Position numbers and translations under genes: made by a program | Shown: positions 24,897-34,442 of the stretch, piece by piece | Numbering within the stretch: the first letter of the stretch is position 1 | Layout of the letters: each line of letters opens with the position of its first letter | The notes under the pieces: generated by a model | What the model was told of the DNA's origin: nothing | The model's input: only the letters and a program-made list of their open reading frames with translations | Database searches by the model: none | DNA from: an uncultured Lachnospiraceae bacterium | GTDB taxonomy: Bacteria > Bacillota > Clostridia > Lachnospirales > Lachnospiraceae | Direction of reading: 5' to 3' | NCBI GenBank assembly: GCA_900315495.1 | Contig: OMZJ01000009.1 | Coordinates: 1-64,000 of the forward strand | DNA length: 64,000 nucleotides

Positions 24897-27269
24897 TCAG
24901 AGGTTCCAGTACACGGTCTGCTCTCCCACTGGGGAAGAAATCTGCACGCTGCCCTTCTTTTCGGACGGCCGGACATAGGCTACCAGCTGCCCGCGGAACG
25001 TCTTCCGCTCCGGCGCGTCGCAGATCGTCTCGTCCCAGAGATCTCCGTTGTCCAGTGCCGCGACCTCTCCGCCCAGAGCCTGCACGCGGACCGGAAGGTT
25101 CTCCGTGAACGCGGTGCGTCCCGCGGCATCGCAGAGGGTCACAATCAGCTGAAGAAGCTCGTAATCCGCCCGCGGATCCTGCCAGAGGACTGCCTTCAGG
25201 GAAACCGGTTTTCCGACCGTTTCCAGCGCATCCGTCAACGGCTCCTCTTTTTTTCCGTCCGACCATGCCCGGACTGAAATCGTGCCGGGTTCATACGGGA
25301 TCTCCCAGAGGAACGCGCCGTCGTACCGGCGCTCAGTCTGCACACCGGCCGACCTGCCGTTGACCGTCAGCTCCGCGGCGCTCTCCGTCGTATGACAGAT
25401 TACCGCAATTCGCTCACCCTCCGCATAGTTCCAGCTGCGCGCCGGGACGATCCAGTGCTTCGTTTCGCGCTCTTCGGCACGGAATGTCTGCAGATAAGCC
25501 AGCCGTTCCCCGGACCAGAAGACCTTCCGGCTTCCGTACTCCGCCTTGGGAAGGCCGTTCGTGGCGATAAACCCGGCCTGGGATCCGTGGTATGGATAGG
25601 TTTCCCCGGCTTCCCCGAAATAGTCGATGCCGGTCCACAGGAACTGTCCGCTGATGTACTCATTATCCCGCACGGCCAGCCATGCATCATAACCATGCCC
25701 GTTCTCACTGCCGATCAGCGGCTTTTCCGGATACTTTGCGTGATGCTCCGCGTACAAATGCTCCTTGTAGTTGTAGCCTGCCACGTCCAGAGGAGACAGG
25801 AAACCGAGTCCCGCGGAAAGCTCCGGGAAAGCCGCCGCCAGCGTGACATACCCCTCCGGGATTTCCCGGTGCGCCACGGACGACAGACGCGCCGCCAGCA
25901 CGGGGAGCCGCGAAGCATCCGGCTTGTCCGGATCGTACATCCGCTCCTTGGCGGGCTTGTTCGCATCGTTGTTTCCGGTCATGTTGGAAAAAGACGGATG
26001 GCAGTAGGGGTCGTTGGGATAATCGATCTCATTGCCGATGCTCCAGAGAACAATGCACGGATGGTTGCGGTCTCTCCGGATCATGTCGGTCAGGTCGCGG
26101 TCGTACCATTCCGGGAAATCGGCCGCATATCCGCCGTGCTTCGGCGGATAGACATTGTGGCCGTGCCACCATTTGTTCTTCGGATTTTCCCATTCATCGA
26201 AGGCCTCATCCATCACGAGAAAACCAAGTTCATCGCACAGATCATACAGCTCGGGCATATGGGGATTGTGGCTCATGCGGATGGCATTGCAGCCGGCCTT
26301 CTTCAGAAGTCTCAGCCGGCGCAGCCAGACATCCCGCACCATGGCGGTTCCGAGCGTTCCCCCGTCGTCATGGACACAGACGCCGCGCAGTTTCTCGGAG
26401 ACGCCGTTCAGGAAGAAGCCCCGGTCCGGGTCAAAGCGGATGGACCGGATCCCGACCCTGCGGGTCTCCAGCACCTGATCCCGGCCCATCACAAGCCGCA
26501 GCGTATAGAGATACGGGTCCTGATCCGACCACAGATGCGGCTGCTGCACGGCAATCTGCAGGCTGTATGCGCGGCTTTCCCCGGGCGTCAGACGGACCAG
26601 AAGTTCCGCCGCAGCCGCCGCAGAATCCTTCTGTGCCGGACGGGCCTCGCTTCCCAGCGGAATCAGTTCGACGCGAAGGAGCCCCGCCGCGGTTTCTGCC
26701 GCGTCATTTTTCAGGGTAACATCGACTTCCGTCAGCGCGGAAGCCGCGTCGGCCTGCTCGGTGCGGAACGCCAGGCTGTTGTGCACGGCATACAGGGGTT
26801 CCTCCGCGATCAGCGTGACCTTTCTGACAATCCCCGTTCCTGTAAACCACCGGGAATCCGCCAGCTCCCGCCGCTCCACGCGGACGCTCACCACATTCTC
26901 GCGCTCGCCGAAATGCACGAGATCCGTCACATCCACGGCAATCTCCGAGTATCCGTAAGGACGGTCCGCCAGATGATAGCTGTTGCACCAGATCCGGCTG
27001 TTCCGGTAAATCCCGTCAAAAACGAGCGTGAGATGTTTCCCGCGGTATTCCTCCGGAAGCCGGAAGTGAAGACGATACCAGCCGATTCCGCCGGCCAGAT
27101 ACCCGGTCCCGCTGGAATACTCCCGGGAAAAGGGCATGTGTACAGACCAGTCATGGGGAACGATCACGTTCTCCCATGCGCTGTCATCATATCCCTTGTA
27201 CCAGGCTTCCTCCTCGTCTCCATAATGGAATTTCCATCCGCTGCTCAGTTTGGTAATCTGTCTGTCCAT
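24897..27269 (-). CDS. Glycoside hydrolase family 2 (beta-galactosidase/glucuronidase type)
   Basis: This 790-residue GH2 enzyme has an N-terminal jelly-roll (GWKFHYGDEEEAWYKGYDD, VPHDWSVHMPF) and Ig-like domains. The TIM barrel carries the acid/base Glu in VLWSIGNEIDYP (about 410) and the nucleophile Glu in PLIGSENGHGYDAW (about 525). C-terminal Ig-like domains follow. No signal peptide is visible, so it acts in the cytosol on imported oligosaccharides or glycosides. The exact sugar is not certain; galactosidase is favoured over glucuronidase because family GusA motifs are not obvious. ATG 27269 is preceded by AGGAAG; an upstream TTG gives 10 more residues. Confidence 0.9.
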   Translation of the reverse strand: MDRQITKLSSGWKFHYGDEEEAWYKGYDDSAWENVIVPHDWSVHMPFSREYSSGTGYLAGGIGWYRLHFRLPEEYRGKHLTLVFDGIYRNSRIWCNSYHLADRPYGYSEIAVDVTDLVHFGERENVVSVRVERRELADSRWFTGTGIVRKVTLIAEEPLYAVHNSLAFRTEQADAASALTEVDVTLKNDAAETAAGLLRVELIPLGSEARPAQKDSAAAAAELLVRLTPGESRAYSLQIAVQQPHLWSDQDPYLYTLRLVMGRDQVLETRRVGIRSIRFDPDRGFFLNGVSEKLRGVCVHDDGGTLGTAMVRDVWLRRLRLLKKAGCNAIRMSHNPHMPELYDLCDELGFLVMDEAFDEWENPKNKWWHGHNVYPPKHGGYAADFPEWYDRDLTDMIRRDRNHPCIVLWSIGNEIDYPNDPYCHPSFSNMTGNNDANKPAKERMYDPDKPDASRLPVLAARLSSVAHREIPEGYVTLAAAFPELSAGLGFLSPLDVAGYNYKEHLYAEHHAKYPEKPLIGSENGHGYDAWLAVRDNEYISGQFLWTGIDYFGEAGETYPYHGSQAGFIATNGLPKAEYGSRKVFWSGERLAYLQTFRAEERETKHWIVPARSWNYAEGERIAVICHTTESAAELTVNGRSAGVQTERRYDGAFLWEIPYEPGTISVRAWSDGKKEEPLTDALETVGKPVSLKAVLWQDPRADYELLQLIVTLCDAAGRTAFTENLPVRVQALGGEVAALDNGDLWDETICDAPERKTFRGQLVAYVRPSEKKGSVQISSPVGEQTVYWNL

Positions 27270-27435
27270 ATCAGGCTGTTCTTCCTGTCTCTCCCGCAAC
27301 CAGGGCAGAGCGCCGGGAGTTTGCGAAACTGCTCTGCCCGCTCTCGTTGATCTGACTGTTCTCGTTGGTCTGTCTGTTCTGATGAACCCGTCCGTCTTGA
27401 TTTCCTGCTGCTTCCGCGCCCGGGTATTGATTTTG

Positions 27436-28647
27436 TCACAAACTTCCCTCCGCAGGAACCAGCCGGGCTGCCAGCCTTTTCAGGCTTTCCGCACCGAATG
27501 CCTCCTCCGTGTGTGCCATCTGCAGGAGCGCATCCACATTCTCCTCGCAGTATTCAATTTCCTTGGAATAGATCCGTACGACATTGTTTCGAATCTCTGC
27601 AGAGATTCTGCCGGCGCACGGAGCATTTCCCTTCCGGTTTTCCGCGGTGCTGTCCCGAAACCTTTCGGATCCCGCCTGCATCGGCCGTTCCTGCTTTTCT
27701 GTCAGAGCTTCCGACGCCGGGGTTCCGGAAATCAGGCTCTCTGTCACAGACAGCAGCCGGATCATGCAGACGCTGCAAACGCCAAACTGCACTTTATCCA
27801 GAACCTGTCCGTCTTCCGCGCACTGGCCGAAGTACCGGTAGAGGAAGTACGTCAGCAGAAACTCCGTGTCGTTCTCCCCGCACTCGGGAATCTGCGGCGC
27901 TTCCCGAAGCACCTCGTCCGCACGGGACTGTGCCTGCTCCAGCATGCGCGGCATCTCCTCCGTCATCAGATCCAGCTGACGGAACCGGTCCAGAATCTGC
28001 TGCAGGCTGACAACCTCCGGATCCGGGACGATAGAATCCTCCTCGCCGACTTCGGATGGTGTCTCTTTACGATCCGGATCCGGCGCGCCGGAATACTTCT
28101 GCACATCCGCTGCAAAATCCAGCAGGCGGCTGATCCGCTCTGTGATCGGGACTGCCCGGTCCTGCACGATGCGGAAAGCCTCGTTCCGGAGGGCGAAAAT
28201 CCCGTCCTCCGCATCCGGTTCCGCCGGTTCGCCGTCATCCTCCTCCAGTAACCGGATCGGCTCCGTCCGGTCGAACAGGAGCCGCACCGCCTCCTCACAG
28301 GACAACCCGAGTCCTACCTCCGTCCGGTCCGCGCACCAGTTGTAAAATCTCGGGTGCTCCCGGCAGATGTCGCAGAGCGCGCCTTCCCCGCACTGCAGGA
28401 TAATTCGGCAGAGGCCCTGTGCATTCAGGAACGGACACCGGCCGTCTTCGGTCATCCGAAACCAGATTCCCTCCGAATCCTCCTCACAGCTGCCTGCGAT
28501 TTCCCTGCCGATCGGCGTGTTCATCTGCCGGTATGCCTCTGCGGTCTGCGGATCTACTTCGATTTCCCAGCCCGCACAGCAGGTATCCGTGCATTTCCCG
28601 CCGATGCAGTGAAAGCGCTCATAAAAATCCGGCCGCAACGTCCGCAC
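27436..28647 (-). CDS. FliB-like flagellin lysine N-methylase family protein
   Basis: This 403-residue protein of the FliB family begins MRTLRPDFYERFHCIGGKC and has the Cys-rich cluster CIGGKCTDTCCAGW, then CPFLNAQGLCRI and LCDICREHPRFYN, which probably bind metal or an iron-sulfur cluster. FliB methylates flagellin lysines in Salmonella; no flagellin or other flagellar gene is in this window, so the local target is unknown. The middle (about 140-200) is acidic and low in conservation. The start is GTG 28647 behind AAGGAGG. It lies 82 bases after the FGGY kinase on the same strand. Confidence 0.82.
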   Translation of the reverse strand: MRTLRPDFYERFHCIGGKCTDTCCAGWEIEVDPQTAEAYRQMNTPIGREIAGSCEEDSEGIWFRMTEDGRCPFLNAQGLCRIILQCGEGALCDICREHPRFYNWCADRTEVGLGLSCEEAVRLLFDRTEPIRLLEEDDGEPAEPDAEDGIFALRNEAFRIVQDRAVPITERISRLLDFAADVQKYSGAPDPDRKETPSEVGEEDSIVPDPEVVSLQQILDRFRQLDLMTEEMPRMLEQAQSRADEVLREAPQIPECGENDTEFLLTYFLYRYFGQCAEDGQVLDKVQFGVCSVCMIRLLSVTESLISGTPASEALTEKQERPMQAGSERFRDSTAENRKGNAPCAGRISAEIRNNVVRIYSKEIEYCEENVDALLQMAHTEEAFGAESLKRLAARLVPAEGSL

Positions 28648-28728
28648 GCGGCGCCTCCTTCCGGTCTGTCTTCCTGCTGCAGGGATGGCGGCGGTTCCTT
28701 CCCGGGAGCCGCCGCCATCCGAAACCCG

Positions 28729-30327
28729 TCAGGCAAGCGGCATGGCATCCACTGCCGCTTGCTCGATTGCCAGACCTGCTGTATATACCTTCATAAAGTC
28801 ATCAAAGCCACGGACGTCCGCCGGATCCGGTGAGACGGTCTCCCCCGCGTTCCCGGCAAAGATCTTCTGGCCCAGGAACTGCGCCAGAGACTGGTCAGGC
28901 TTTTTGTCGATCATGTAGCCTGCCAGAAGCGCAATGCCCCAGGCACCGCCCTCTCCGGCGGTCTTCATGACGGTCACCGGTGTATTCATCGCCGCTGCCA
29001 GGATGGACTGCCCGACTCCCTTCGTCTTGAAGAGCCCGCCATGGCCGGTCACACGATCCACCCCGACCTTCTCCTCCTTGAGAAGAATGTCCAGCCCGCT
29101 TTTCAGCGCAGCCAGGGACGAATACAGGTGAACCCGCATGAAATCAGCCAGATTCATCTTTGCATCCGGCCGCCGTACAAAGAGCGGCCGGCCTTCCGAA
29201 AAGCCAGTCACCGGCTCCCCGGAGAAATAATTGTACGCCAGCAGGCCGCCGCCGTCCCTCGCACCGTTCATCGCGTTGGTATAGAGCTTTTCGTACAGGG
29301 TGTTCATGTCCACCGGTATCTGGTACATCTCCAGCAGCTCGCGGAACAGGCCCACCCAGGCATTCAGGTCCGAAGTGCAGTTGTTGCAGTGCACCATCGC
29401 GACATCGGCGCCATCCGGCGTTGTCACGATATCCAGCTCCGGATGTACCTTTGCCAGCGGCTTCTCCAGGACGACCATCGCAAAGACGGACGTTCCGGCT
29501 GAGACATTTCCGGTGCGCTGTGCGACGCTGTTGGTTGCCACCATCCCGGTCCCGGCATCTCCCTCCGGCGGGCAGAGCGGGCATCCGGGCTGCAGGGTTC
29601 CGGAGACATCCAGGAGCTTTGCGCCCGCCTCGGTCAGCGTTCCCGCATTCTCCCCGGCGGTCAGCACTCCCGGCAGGATCTCCTCCGTCTTCCACGGATA
29701 GTGATGCGATGCGATCCGCTCATCAAACAGGTTCAGCATTCTCCGGTTGTAATACTTTGTCGTGCTGTCGATCGGGAACATGCCGGAGGCCTCGCCGACA
29801 CCGATCACCCGTCTGCCAGTCATCTTCCAGTGAATATACCCCGCCAGGGTGGTGAGATAGTCGATCCGGGCGACATGCTCCTCGCCGTTCAGGATGGCCT
29901 GATACAGATGTGCGATGCTCCAGCGCTGGGGAATGTTGAATTGGAAGAGCTTTGTGAGCTCTTCCGCCGCCTCCGCGGTCATCGTGTTGCGCCAGGTCCG
30001 GAACGGAACCATCAAACTGCCGTCCCGGTCAAATACCATGTAGCCGTGCATCATCGCGGAAAAGCCGATGGCCGCCAGATTCCGGATCTGCGCGCCGTAT
30101 TTCTCGCGGACATCCCTCTGCAGATCCGCGTAGCAGTCCTGCAGTCCGGTCCAGATGTCCTCCAGCGTATAGGTCCAGACACCGTTCTCCAGACGATTTT
30201 CCCATTCGTGGCTGCCCTGTGCGATCGGACGCCCCGCATTGTCATTCAGTACTGCCTTGATTCTGGTCGAGCCGAACTCAATGCCGAGAACCGCTCTCCC
30301 CGCCTCGATAATCTCCTTGCTGTCCAT
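28729..30327 (-). CDS. FGGY-family carbohydrate kinase
   Basis: The 532-residue sugar kinase has the N-terminal phosphate loop region [15 protein letters not shown] and the substrate helix [13 protein letters not shown]. The FGGY C-terminal domain has [15 protein letters not shown] and [16 protein letters not shown], with the adenosine motif [16 protein letters not shown]. Members phosphorylate pentoses, pentuloses or polyols; the subfamily resembles uncharacterised XylB/AraB-like kinases of gut Firmicutes, and the substrate is not assigned. ATG 30327 follows GGGAGG. It sits between a deacetylase and FliB-like gene in a same-strand run. Confidence 0.88.
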   Translation of the reverse strand: MDSKEIIEAGRAVLGIEFGSTRIKAVLNDNAGRPIAQGSHEWENRLENGVWTYTLEDIWTGLQDCYADLQRDVREKYGAQIRNLAAIGFSAMMHGYMVFDRDGSLMVPFRTWRNTMTAEAAEELTKLFQFNIPQRWSIAHLYQAILNGEEHVARIDYLTTLAGYIHWKMTGRRVIGVGEASGMFPIDSTTKYYNRRMLNLFDERIASHHYPWKTEEILPGVLTAGENAGTLTEAGAKLLDVSGTLQPGCPLCPPEGDAGTGMVATNSVAQRTGNVSAGTSVFAMVVLEKPLAKVHPELDIVTTPDGADVAMVHCNNCTSDLNAWVGLFRELLEMYQIPVDMNTLYEKLYTNAMNGARDGGGLLAYNYFSGEPVTGFSEGRPLFVRRPDAKMNLADFMRVHLYSSLAALKSGLDILLKEEKVGVDRVTGHGGLFKTKGVGQSILAAAMNTPVTVMKTAGEGGAWGIALLAGYMIDKKPDQSLAQFLGQKIFAGNAGETVSPDPADVRGFDDFMKVYTAGLAIEQAAVDAMPLA

Positions 30328-30408
30328 GGTTGCCTCCCCAGTGGATATGTTTCTGTGTTTCTGATTTTCTGTTTCGCTCGATCTGCGGATCTGCATCTGG
30401 TCCTTCCA

Positions 30409-31983
30409 TCAGTTGTCAGTCAGAGGATAGGTTCCAAATTCATAGCCCTTTGCCCGGGCCCCGTCGATGAAATCCGCCAGCATCTCCATATTGGTCTGCG
30501 ACTTTGCGTGCAGCAGATAAATCGCCCCGTTGTGCAGATGTGACAGCGCAGCCTGCAGGGACTCATCCACCGCCGGCTGGTTGTCCGTATCATAATCGAG
30601 ATAGGCATATGTCCAGAAGACGGTCTTCATCCCCAGATTGTCCACCAGCCCGAGTGCCTCCGCACTGTACTTTCCCTCCGGGAAACGGAAAAGCTTCATC
30701 TGATAGCCGAACTGCTCCTGCATCTGATTGTTGAGCGTTTCGATCTGGCTGGTCTGGTCATCCACAGACAGAGAGGTCATATCCGGATGCGTGCAGGTGT
30801 GATTCCCGAGCTGATGTCCCTCATCGATCATCCGCTGCACCAGATCCGGGCGGTCATCCACAAAATTCTTGGTCAGAAAAAAAGTGACATTGACGCCCTT
30901 TTCCTTCAGGATATCCAGTTCGGTCGCGGTCTGGTCGTTGCCGAAGCCCTCATCCATCGTCAGATAGATGACGGGTTTGGAAGTATCCTGAATCCAGTCG
31001 ACGTTGAACTGCCCCCACTGGCTCTCATACCAGGCCCAGTCGGTGGGAATCATATTGGAATCGCGGTTTTCTTCCGCATAGCCGAAATTAACCGGATCTG
31101 TAGACAGCGTGGAGAGATCTCCCGTCCAGTAGCTCCCGCCGGCAGAAACCGCGGAGGCCGCGGACGATGCCGTGCTGTCTGAGGCAGCCGTCGTGGCTGC
31201 CTCAGACGGTGTTTCTGTCGTCAGATAATCGGATTTGATGTAGGCCGTCTCCCCGTTGTACTGTACGGTACTCCATCCGTCCTGCTCGGAAATCCGGGTG
31301 ACAGAGTCCCCCGCCTCAAGCTTTCCCAGGATTTCCGCGTCCGTGCCCGGTTCCTTCCGAACGTTGACCGTCTGCGTGGCATAGACCGTCACGCCGGTGC
31401 TGTCAGCGGCGGCTGTCGCGGTCGTCTCCGCAATGGTTTCGATCTCTGTGCTGTCGACAGACGCTGCATCGGAAATGTCTTCCGTCTGGACCTCGGTTTC
31501 CGCGACCGTTACCGGCGTTTCCGCTTTTGTCACCTGTGCCGCGTTGTTTCCCCGGTTTCCGCCGGTCAGCCCGGAGATCACCCGGACCAGCCCGATGATG
31601 ATCAGAACAATCACGATCGTGCAGACACCGAAAAATGCAATCACCCTGGCGCGGTAAATCATCCGGTTTCTTCTGCGCCTCTCCTCGATCTGTCTCCTGC
31701 GGGCGGCACTCTGCGTGCGATGCCGCGTCGGCTCCTCGGCGGGCGTGCCGTCTCTCTTTTTGCGTGTACTCTGCGCATGTTCCGATGCACTGCTTCTTCC
31801 CATACCCTGGAATCCGTTTGCTGCCCGCGCGCGGATCGATTTCCACAGGGCTTCCGCCCCTGCGGGCTGGCCGACCCTGCTCTCCCCGTCTGTCCGGCCG
31901 GCTGTCTCCCCGCTATCCGGTTCGTTTTCCGTATCCAGAGTGTCCCCGGAAATATCAGGAATTCTGTTATTCTTATCTTCCAT
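30409..31983 (-). CDS. Membrane-anchored SH3/polysaccharide deacetylase, PdaA-like
   Basis: This 524-residue protein has a charged cytosolic N-terminus of about 110 residues and one membrane segment (VIAFFGVCTIVIVLIIIGLV). Outside are an acidic/Thr linker, a bacterial SH3 domain (VNVRKEPGTDAEILG to AYIKSDYL), an Ala/Ser/Thr linker and a NodB deacetylase domain (about 325-524). Motifs resemble PdaA: YLTMDEGFGN (where most enzymes have TFDDG), GNHTCTHPD (metal His pair), FRFPEGKYS and YLLHAKSQTN. It probably deacetylates peptidoglycan. ATG 31983 has GGGAG about 10 bases upstream and starts 16 bases after the epimerase stop. Confidence 0.88.
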   Translation of the reverse strand: MEDKNNRIPDISGDTLDTENEPDSGETAGRTDGESRVGQPAGAEALWKSIRARAANGFQGMGRSSASEHAQSTRKKRDGTPAEEPTRHRTQSAARRRQIEERRRRNRMIYRARVIAFFGVCTIVIVLIIIGLVRVISGLTGGNRGNNAAQVTKAETPVTVAETEVQTEDISDAASVDSTEIETIAETTATAAADSTGVTVYATQTVNVRKEPGTDAEILGKLEAGDSVTRISEQDGWSTVQYNGETAYIKSDYLTTETPSEAATTAASDSTASSAASAVSAGGSYWTGDLSTLSTDPVNFGYAEENRDSNMIPTDWAWYESQWGQFNVDWIQDTSKPVIYLTMDEGFGNDQTATELDILKEKGVNVTFFLTKNFVDDRPDLVQRMIDEGHQLGNHTCTHPDMTSLSVDDQTSQIETLNNQMQEQFGYQMKLFRFPEGKYSAEALGLVDNLGMKTVFWTYAYLDYDTDNQPAVDESLQAALSHLHNGAIYLLHAKSQTNMEMLADFIDGARAKGYEFGTYPLTDN

Positions 31984-31999
31984 CGTATGCTCCGCTCCC

Positions 32000-32893
32000 T
32001 CAGTCTGTGATGATCTCGTATTCGGTATCAAAGGTTTCCCCCGGACGGCAATGCTGCTCCCACTCTCGGTCTGTCAGTTCTCCCTGGTATCCCGTGACAT
32101 CGCATCGTCCATACCATGGCTCGATGCAGACAAACGGCGCATGTTTCCCCGCCGGGGACCAGACGCCGAAGAGAGGTTCCGGGAACCGGACGCGGACAAA
32201 TTCATGCCCGCTGCCGTCCGCCAGCGCAACATCCGCTGCCTGCCGGTTCTCTAAGATCAATGCATCCTCGTCGAAGAGATGCTCCGTCACCGGAAGCCGG
32301 CCATCCTGCAGTGCATACTGGCGTAGCTTCTTTCCGACCGTCCCGCTGTCAGGATCAATCGTGCGGCTGACTAAGGCGTCCGGCGTACTGCCGTCCTCCC
32401 GGCGAAATACAATGCTGCAGGATTCCAGTTTGCCATTCTCATCGGACGGAGGGCACAGGAATGCCGGATGGGCGCCGATGGAAAAAGGCATCTCTTCCGT
32501 TCCCTCATTGGTCACCTGCCACCGGACGAACAGGGAATGACCTTCCAGGTGGTAACTGATCTGCAGGCAATAAGCAAAAGGATAGACAGAACGCGTCTGT
32601 GAATCCGATGTCTGTACAAAGGAAGCGGCATTCTCAGAGAGCTTTGCACATGTAAAATCCCGGTCTCTGGCAAAACCGTGCTGGCTCATCGGATAGGTTT
32701 TCCCGCCTGTCCGGTATTTTTTCTGATAAACCTGACCCACAAAGGGGAAAAGAACCGGGGACCGACGGCTCCAGTATGCCGGATCGCCGTACCACAGATA
32801 GGAGCGGCCGGTCTGTTGATTCACTATGGACTGAAGCTCTGCCCCGTGTTCCGAAATGACAACCTTCCGCTGTTCATTTTCGATTGTTACCAT
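32000..32893 (-). CDS. Aldose 1-epimerase family protein (LacX-like)
   Basis: The 297-residue galactose-mutarotase-fold protein has SRRSPVLFPFVGQVYQKKY, MSQHGFARDRDF (conserved His) and FSIGAHPAFLCP (second His). CIEPWYGRCDV near the end gives the catalytic Glu. It resembles LacX/YeaD-like epimerases that interconvert sugar anomers. It starts 7 bases after the glycosylase stop and ends 16 bases before the deacetylase, so the three genes form one transcription unit. ATG 32893 follows GAGGTGA. Confidence 0.88.
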   Translation of the reverse strand: MVTIENEQRKVVISEHGAELQSIVNQQTGRSYLWYGDPAYWSRRSPVLFPFVGQVYQKKYRTGGKTYPMSQHGFARDRDFTCAKLSENAASFVQTSDSQTRSVYPFAYCLQISYHLEGHSLFVRWQVTNEGTEEMPFSIGAHPAFLCPPSDENGKLESCSIVFRREDGSTPDALVSRTIDPDSGTVGKKLRQYALQDGRLPVTEHLFDEDALILENRQAADVALADGSGHEFVRVRFPEPLFGVWSPAGKHAPFVCIEPWYGRCDVTGYQGELTDREWEQHCRPGETFDTEYEIITD

Positions 32894-32900
32894 CACTGAA

Positions 32901-33422
32901 TCACCTCTTCTCTCCGCCGGCTTCCGCCGGCAGCGGTCGCCTCATCGCTTCTCCCCACGCCCGGATCAGATCGGGAAGATGCCATGCGGCATTGGCCGGG
33001 CTGGTGGAAGGGCAACCAAACTCCGGCAGGCTCGTCTTCTGGCGCTGATAATGCTGAAACAGGCGGTCTGCCGTTTTCCCGTTGACCAGGATCCGCCGGA
33101 TCGGCGCATTCCGCAGAATGACCGACAGATCCGTCGGCACGGCATTCCGCACCGAAGCATCGCTGGAACCTTCGATGTCACATTCCTGGATCACATCCCA
33201 GAGCGCAAACTGGTGAGACAGGATCCACTGCTTCTTCTCCGGAATGGTAACCGGCACCGGCGTGTTTTCCAGTGCCGCAAGCACCTTCCAGAAACGATTC
33301 TGCGGGTGATTGTAAAAGAACTGTCCCTCCCGGCTTTTCACGCTCGGGAAACTTCCCAAAATCAGAATCTCTGATGAACTGTCATACAGAGGCGGAAACG
33401 GATGGACCACATGTTCTGTCAT
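32901..33422 (-). CDS. DNA-deoxyinosine glycosylase, uracil-DNA glycosylase superfamily
   Basis: The 173-residue single-domain protein has motif 1 LILGSFPSVKSREGQFFY with the following NHPQNRFWKVL, and motif 2 STSPANAAW. The Asn-rich motif 1 is that of family 6 hypoxanthine-DNA glycosylases and Mug-like enzymes rather than classical Ung. It would remove deaminated bases (hypoxanthine, perhaps uracil) from DNA. ATG 33422 follows GGAGG; a 40-residue upstream extension lacks support. It is the first gene of a unit with an epimerase and a deacetylase, a mix with no obvious shared task. Confidence 0.88.
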   Translation of the reverse strand: MTEHVVHPFPPLYDSSSEILILGSFPSVKSREGQFFYNHPQNRFWKVLAALENTPVPVTIPEKKQWILSHQFALWDVIQECDIEGSSDASVRNAVPTDLSVILRNAPIRRILVNGKTADRLFQHYQRQKTSLPEFGCPSTSPANAAWHLPDLIRAWGEAMRRPLPAEAGGEKR

Positions 33423-33560
33423 CTTCCCGACCTCCTGTCTGACCCGCATTTCCGCCCTGCCGGATAACAAACCGCGAAACGCTCTCCGGTCGGTTTTCCC
33501 CTGTCTTTCCTGGAGCGCCGCGGCGTTACACAAAGCTTTCACAGCTTCTCTTCTGGTGCA

Positions 33561-33589
33561 ATTCTACACTGATTTCCGGAAATCATCAA
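33561..33589 (-). promoter_or_regulatory. Promoter with spacer palindrome, glycosylase operon
   Basis: On the minus strand, TTGATG (33584-33589) and TAGAAT (33561-33566) are 17 bases apart. The spacer is filled by the perfect palindrome GATTTCCGGAAATC (33571-33584), a good position for a repressor. Confidence 0.7.
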
Positions 33590-33633
33590 CCGAAAACGAC
33601 GTTTTGTAATGATTCCGTAAAGATTTGTTCACG

Positions 33634-33665
33634 AAAAAAAGCCCCCGGCGGAGGGATTCTCCGCC
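33634..33665 (-). terminator. Terminator of carD
   Basis: On the minus strand GGCGGAG-AATCC-CTCCGCC is followed by GGGGGC and seven T. It lies 43 bases past the carD stop. Confidence 0.88.
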
Positions 33666-33707
33666 AGGAGCACTTCATCAAAAGCCGCGCTAAAACACAG
33701 CTGGTTT

Positions 33708-34235
33708 TCACTGCTCATCCGGATTTTCCACCGGATCGCCAACTGATTCCGCAATATATTCCCTGACCTTCGAGCGGTCAATCTGCAGCGGGATCGCAAG
33801 CTCCCCGTAGAGCTGGTCCTCCGCTGCGTGATAATACTTTTCGTCCACAGCCGTGGATTTCTTCCCACGGGAAAGACGATGTTCCTTACGGAAATAGACG
33901 GTCTTGATCAGCCGGACCAGCTCCCTGCAGTCGCAGCTCTGGATGGCTGATTTATAAACCTTCTCACGGGATTTTTCATCCGGCACATCCAGAGGCTTCA
34001 TCCCGGGAATGTCTTTGATCAGATCGTTGGTCTCCTCGCGCGTGAGGATTTTCCGCATCACAACCTTCTGGTTGGAAACCGGTGAATAGACAGTCGATCC
34101 CTCCGCATAAACCGGAACCAGCGTATAATAGGGTTTCTCCGTAGTTTCGCCATTCATCATTGTGATGGGTCCGACCGCACCTACTCTGCAGACGCCGTCG
34201 ATCCCGTAAACGACATAATCGCCGATCTTGAACAT
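33708..34235 (-). CDS. CarD/CdnL-family transcription regulator
   Basis: The 175-residue protein has an N-terminal CarD/TRCF RNA-polymerase-interaction domain (MFKIGDYVVYGIDGVCRVGA, then YYTLVPVYAEGSTVYSPV). A helical DNA-contacting C-terminal domain (about 85-160) includes SCDCRELVRLIKTVYFRK and ending VREYIAESVG. CarD proteins bind the RNA polymerase beta subunit and stabilise open complexes, often at rRNA promoters. The gene is monocistronic with a near-consensus promoter and a strong terminator. GAGGTGAGGTG precedes the ATG. Confidence 0.92.
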   Translation of the reverse strand: MFKIGDYVVYGIDGVCRVGAVGPITMMNGETTEKPYYTLVPVYAEGSTVYSPVSNQKVVMRKILTREETNDLIKDIPGMKPLDVPDEKSREKVYKSAIQSCDCRELVRLIKTVYFRKEHRLSRGKKSTAVDEKYYHAAEDQLYGELAIPLQIDRSKVREYIAESVGDPVENPDEQ

Positions 34236-34318
34236 GAATTCACCTCACCTCGTCCATACAAAGCCGGATCCGATGGATTTCGGACCAAAGAACAGTCTGA
34301 CAAGCCCGTTCGAATTCT

Positions 34319-34347
34319 ATTATAGCATTTTTCTTAATAATTTGCAA
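34319..34347 (-). promoter_or_regulatory. Promoter of carD
   Basis: On the minus strand, TTGCAA (34342-34347) and TATAAT (34319-34324) are exactly 17 bases apart, about 85 bases before the carD ATG. Confidence 0.85.
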
Positions 34348-34365
34348 TTTTTTCCGAAAAACCCC

Positions 34366-34393
34366 TTGCAGGAAATCGTCATCGGAATATAAT
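34366..34393 (+). promoter_or_regulatory. Plus-strand promoter with no downstream gene
   Basis: TTGCAG (34366-34371) and TATAAT (34388-34393) are 16 bases apart. The predicted transcript starts near 34400 and runs into a very stable hairpin, then antisense into the binding-protein gene. Confidence 0.6.
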
Positions 34394-34442
34394 AGAAAAT
34401 TTTATATCATGCAGCTTGCCGCAGCATGGTACAACAGAAACT

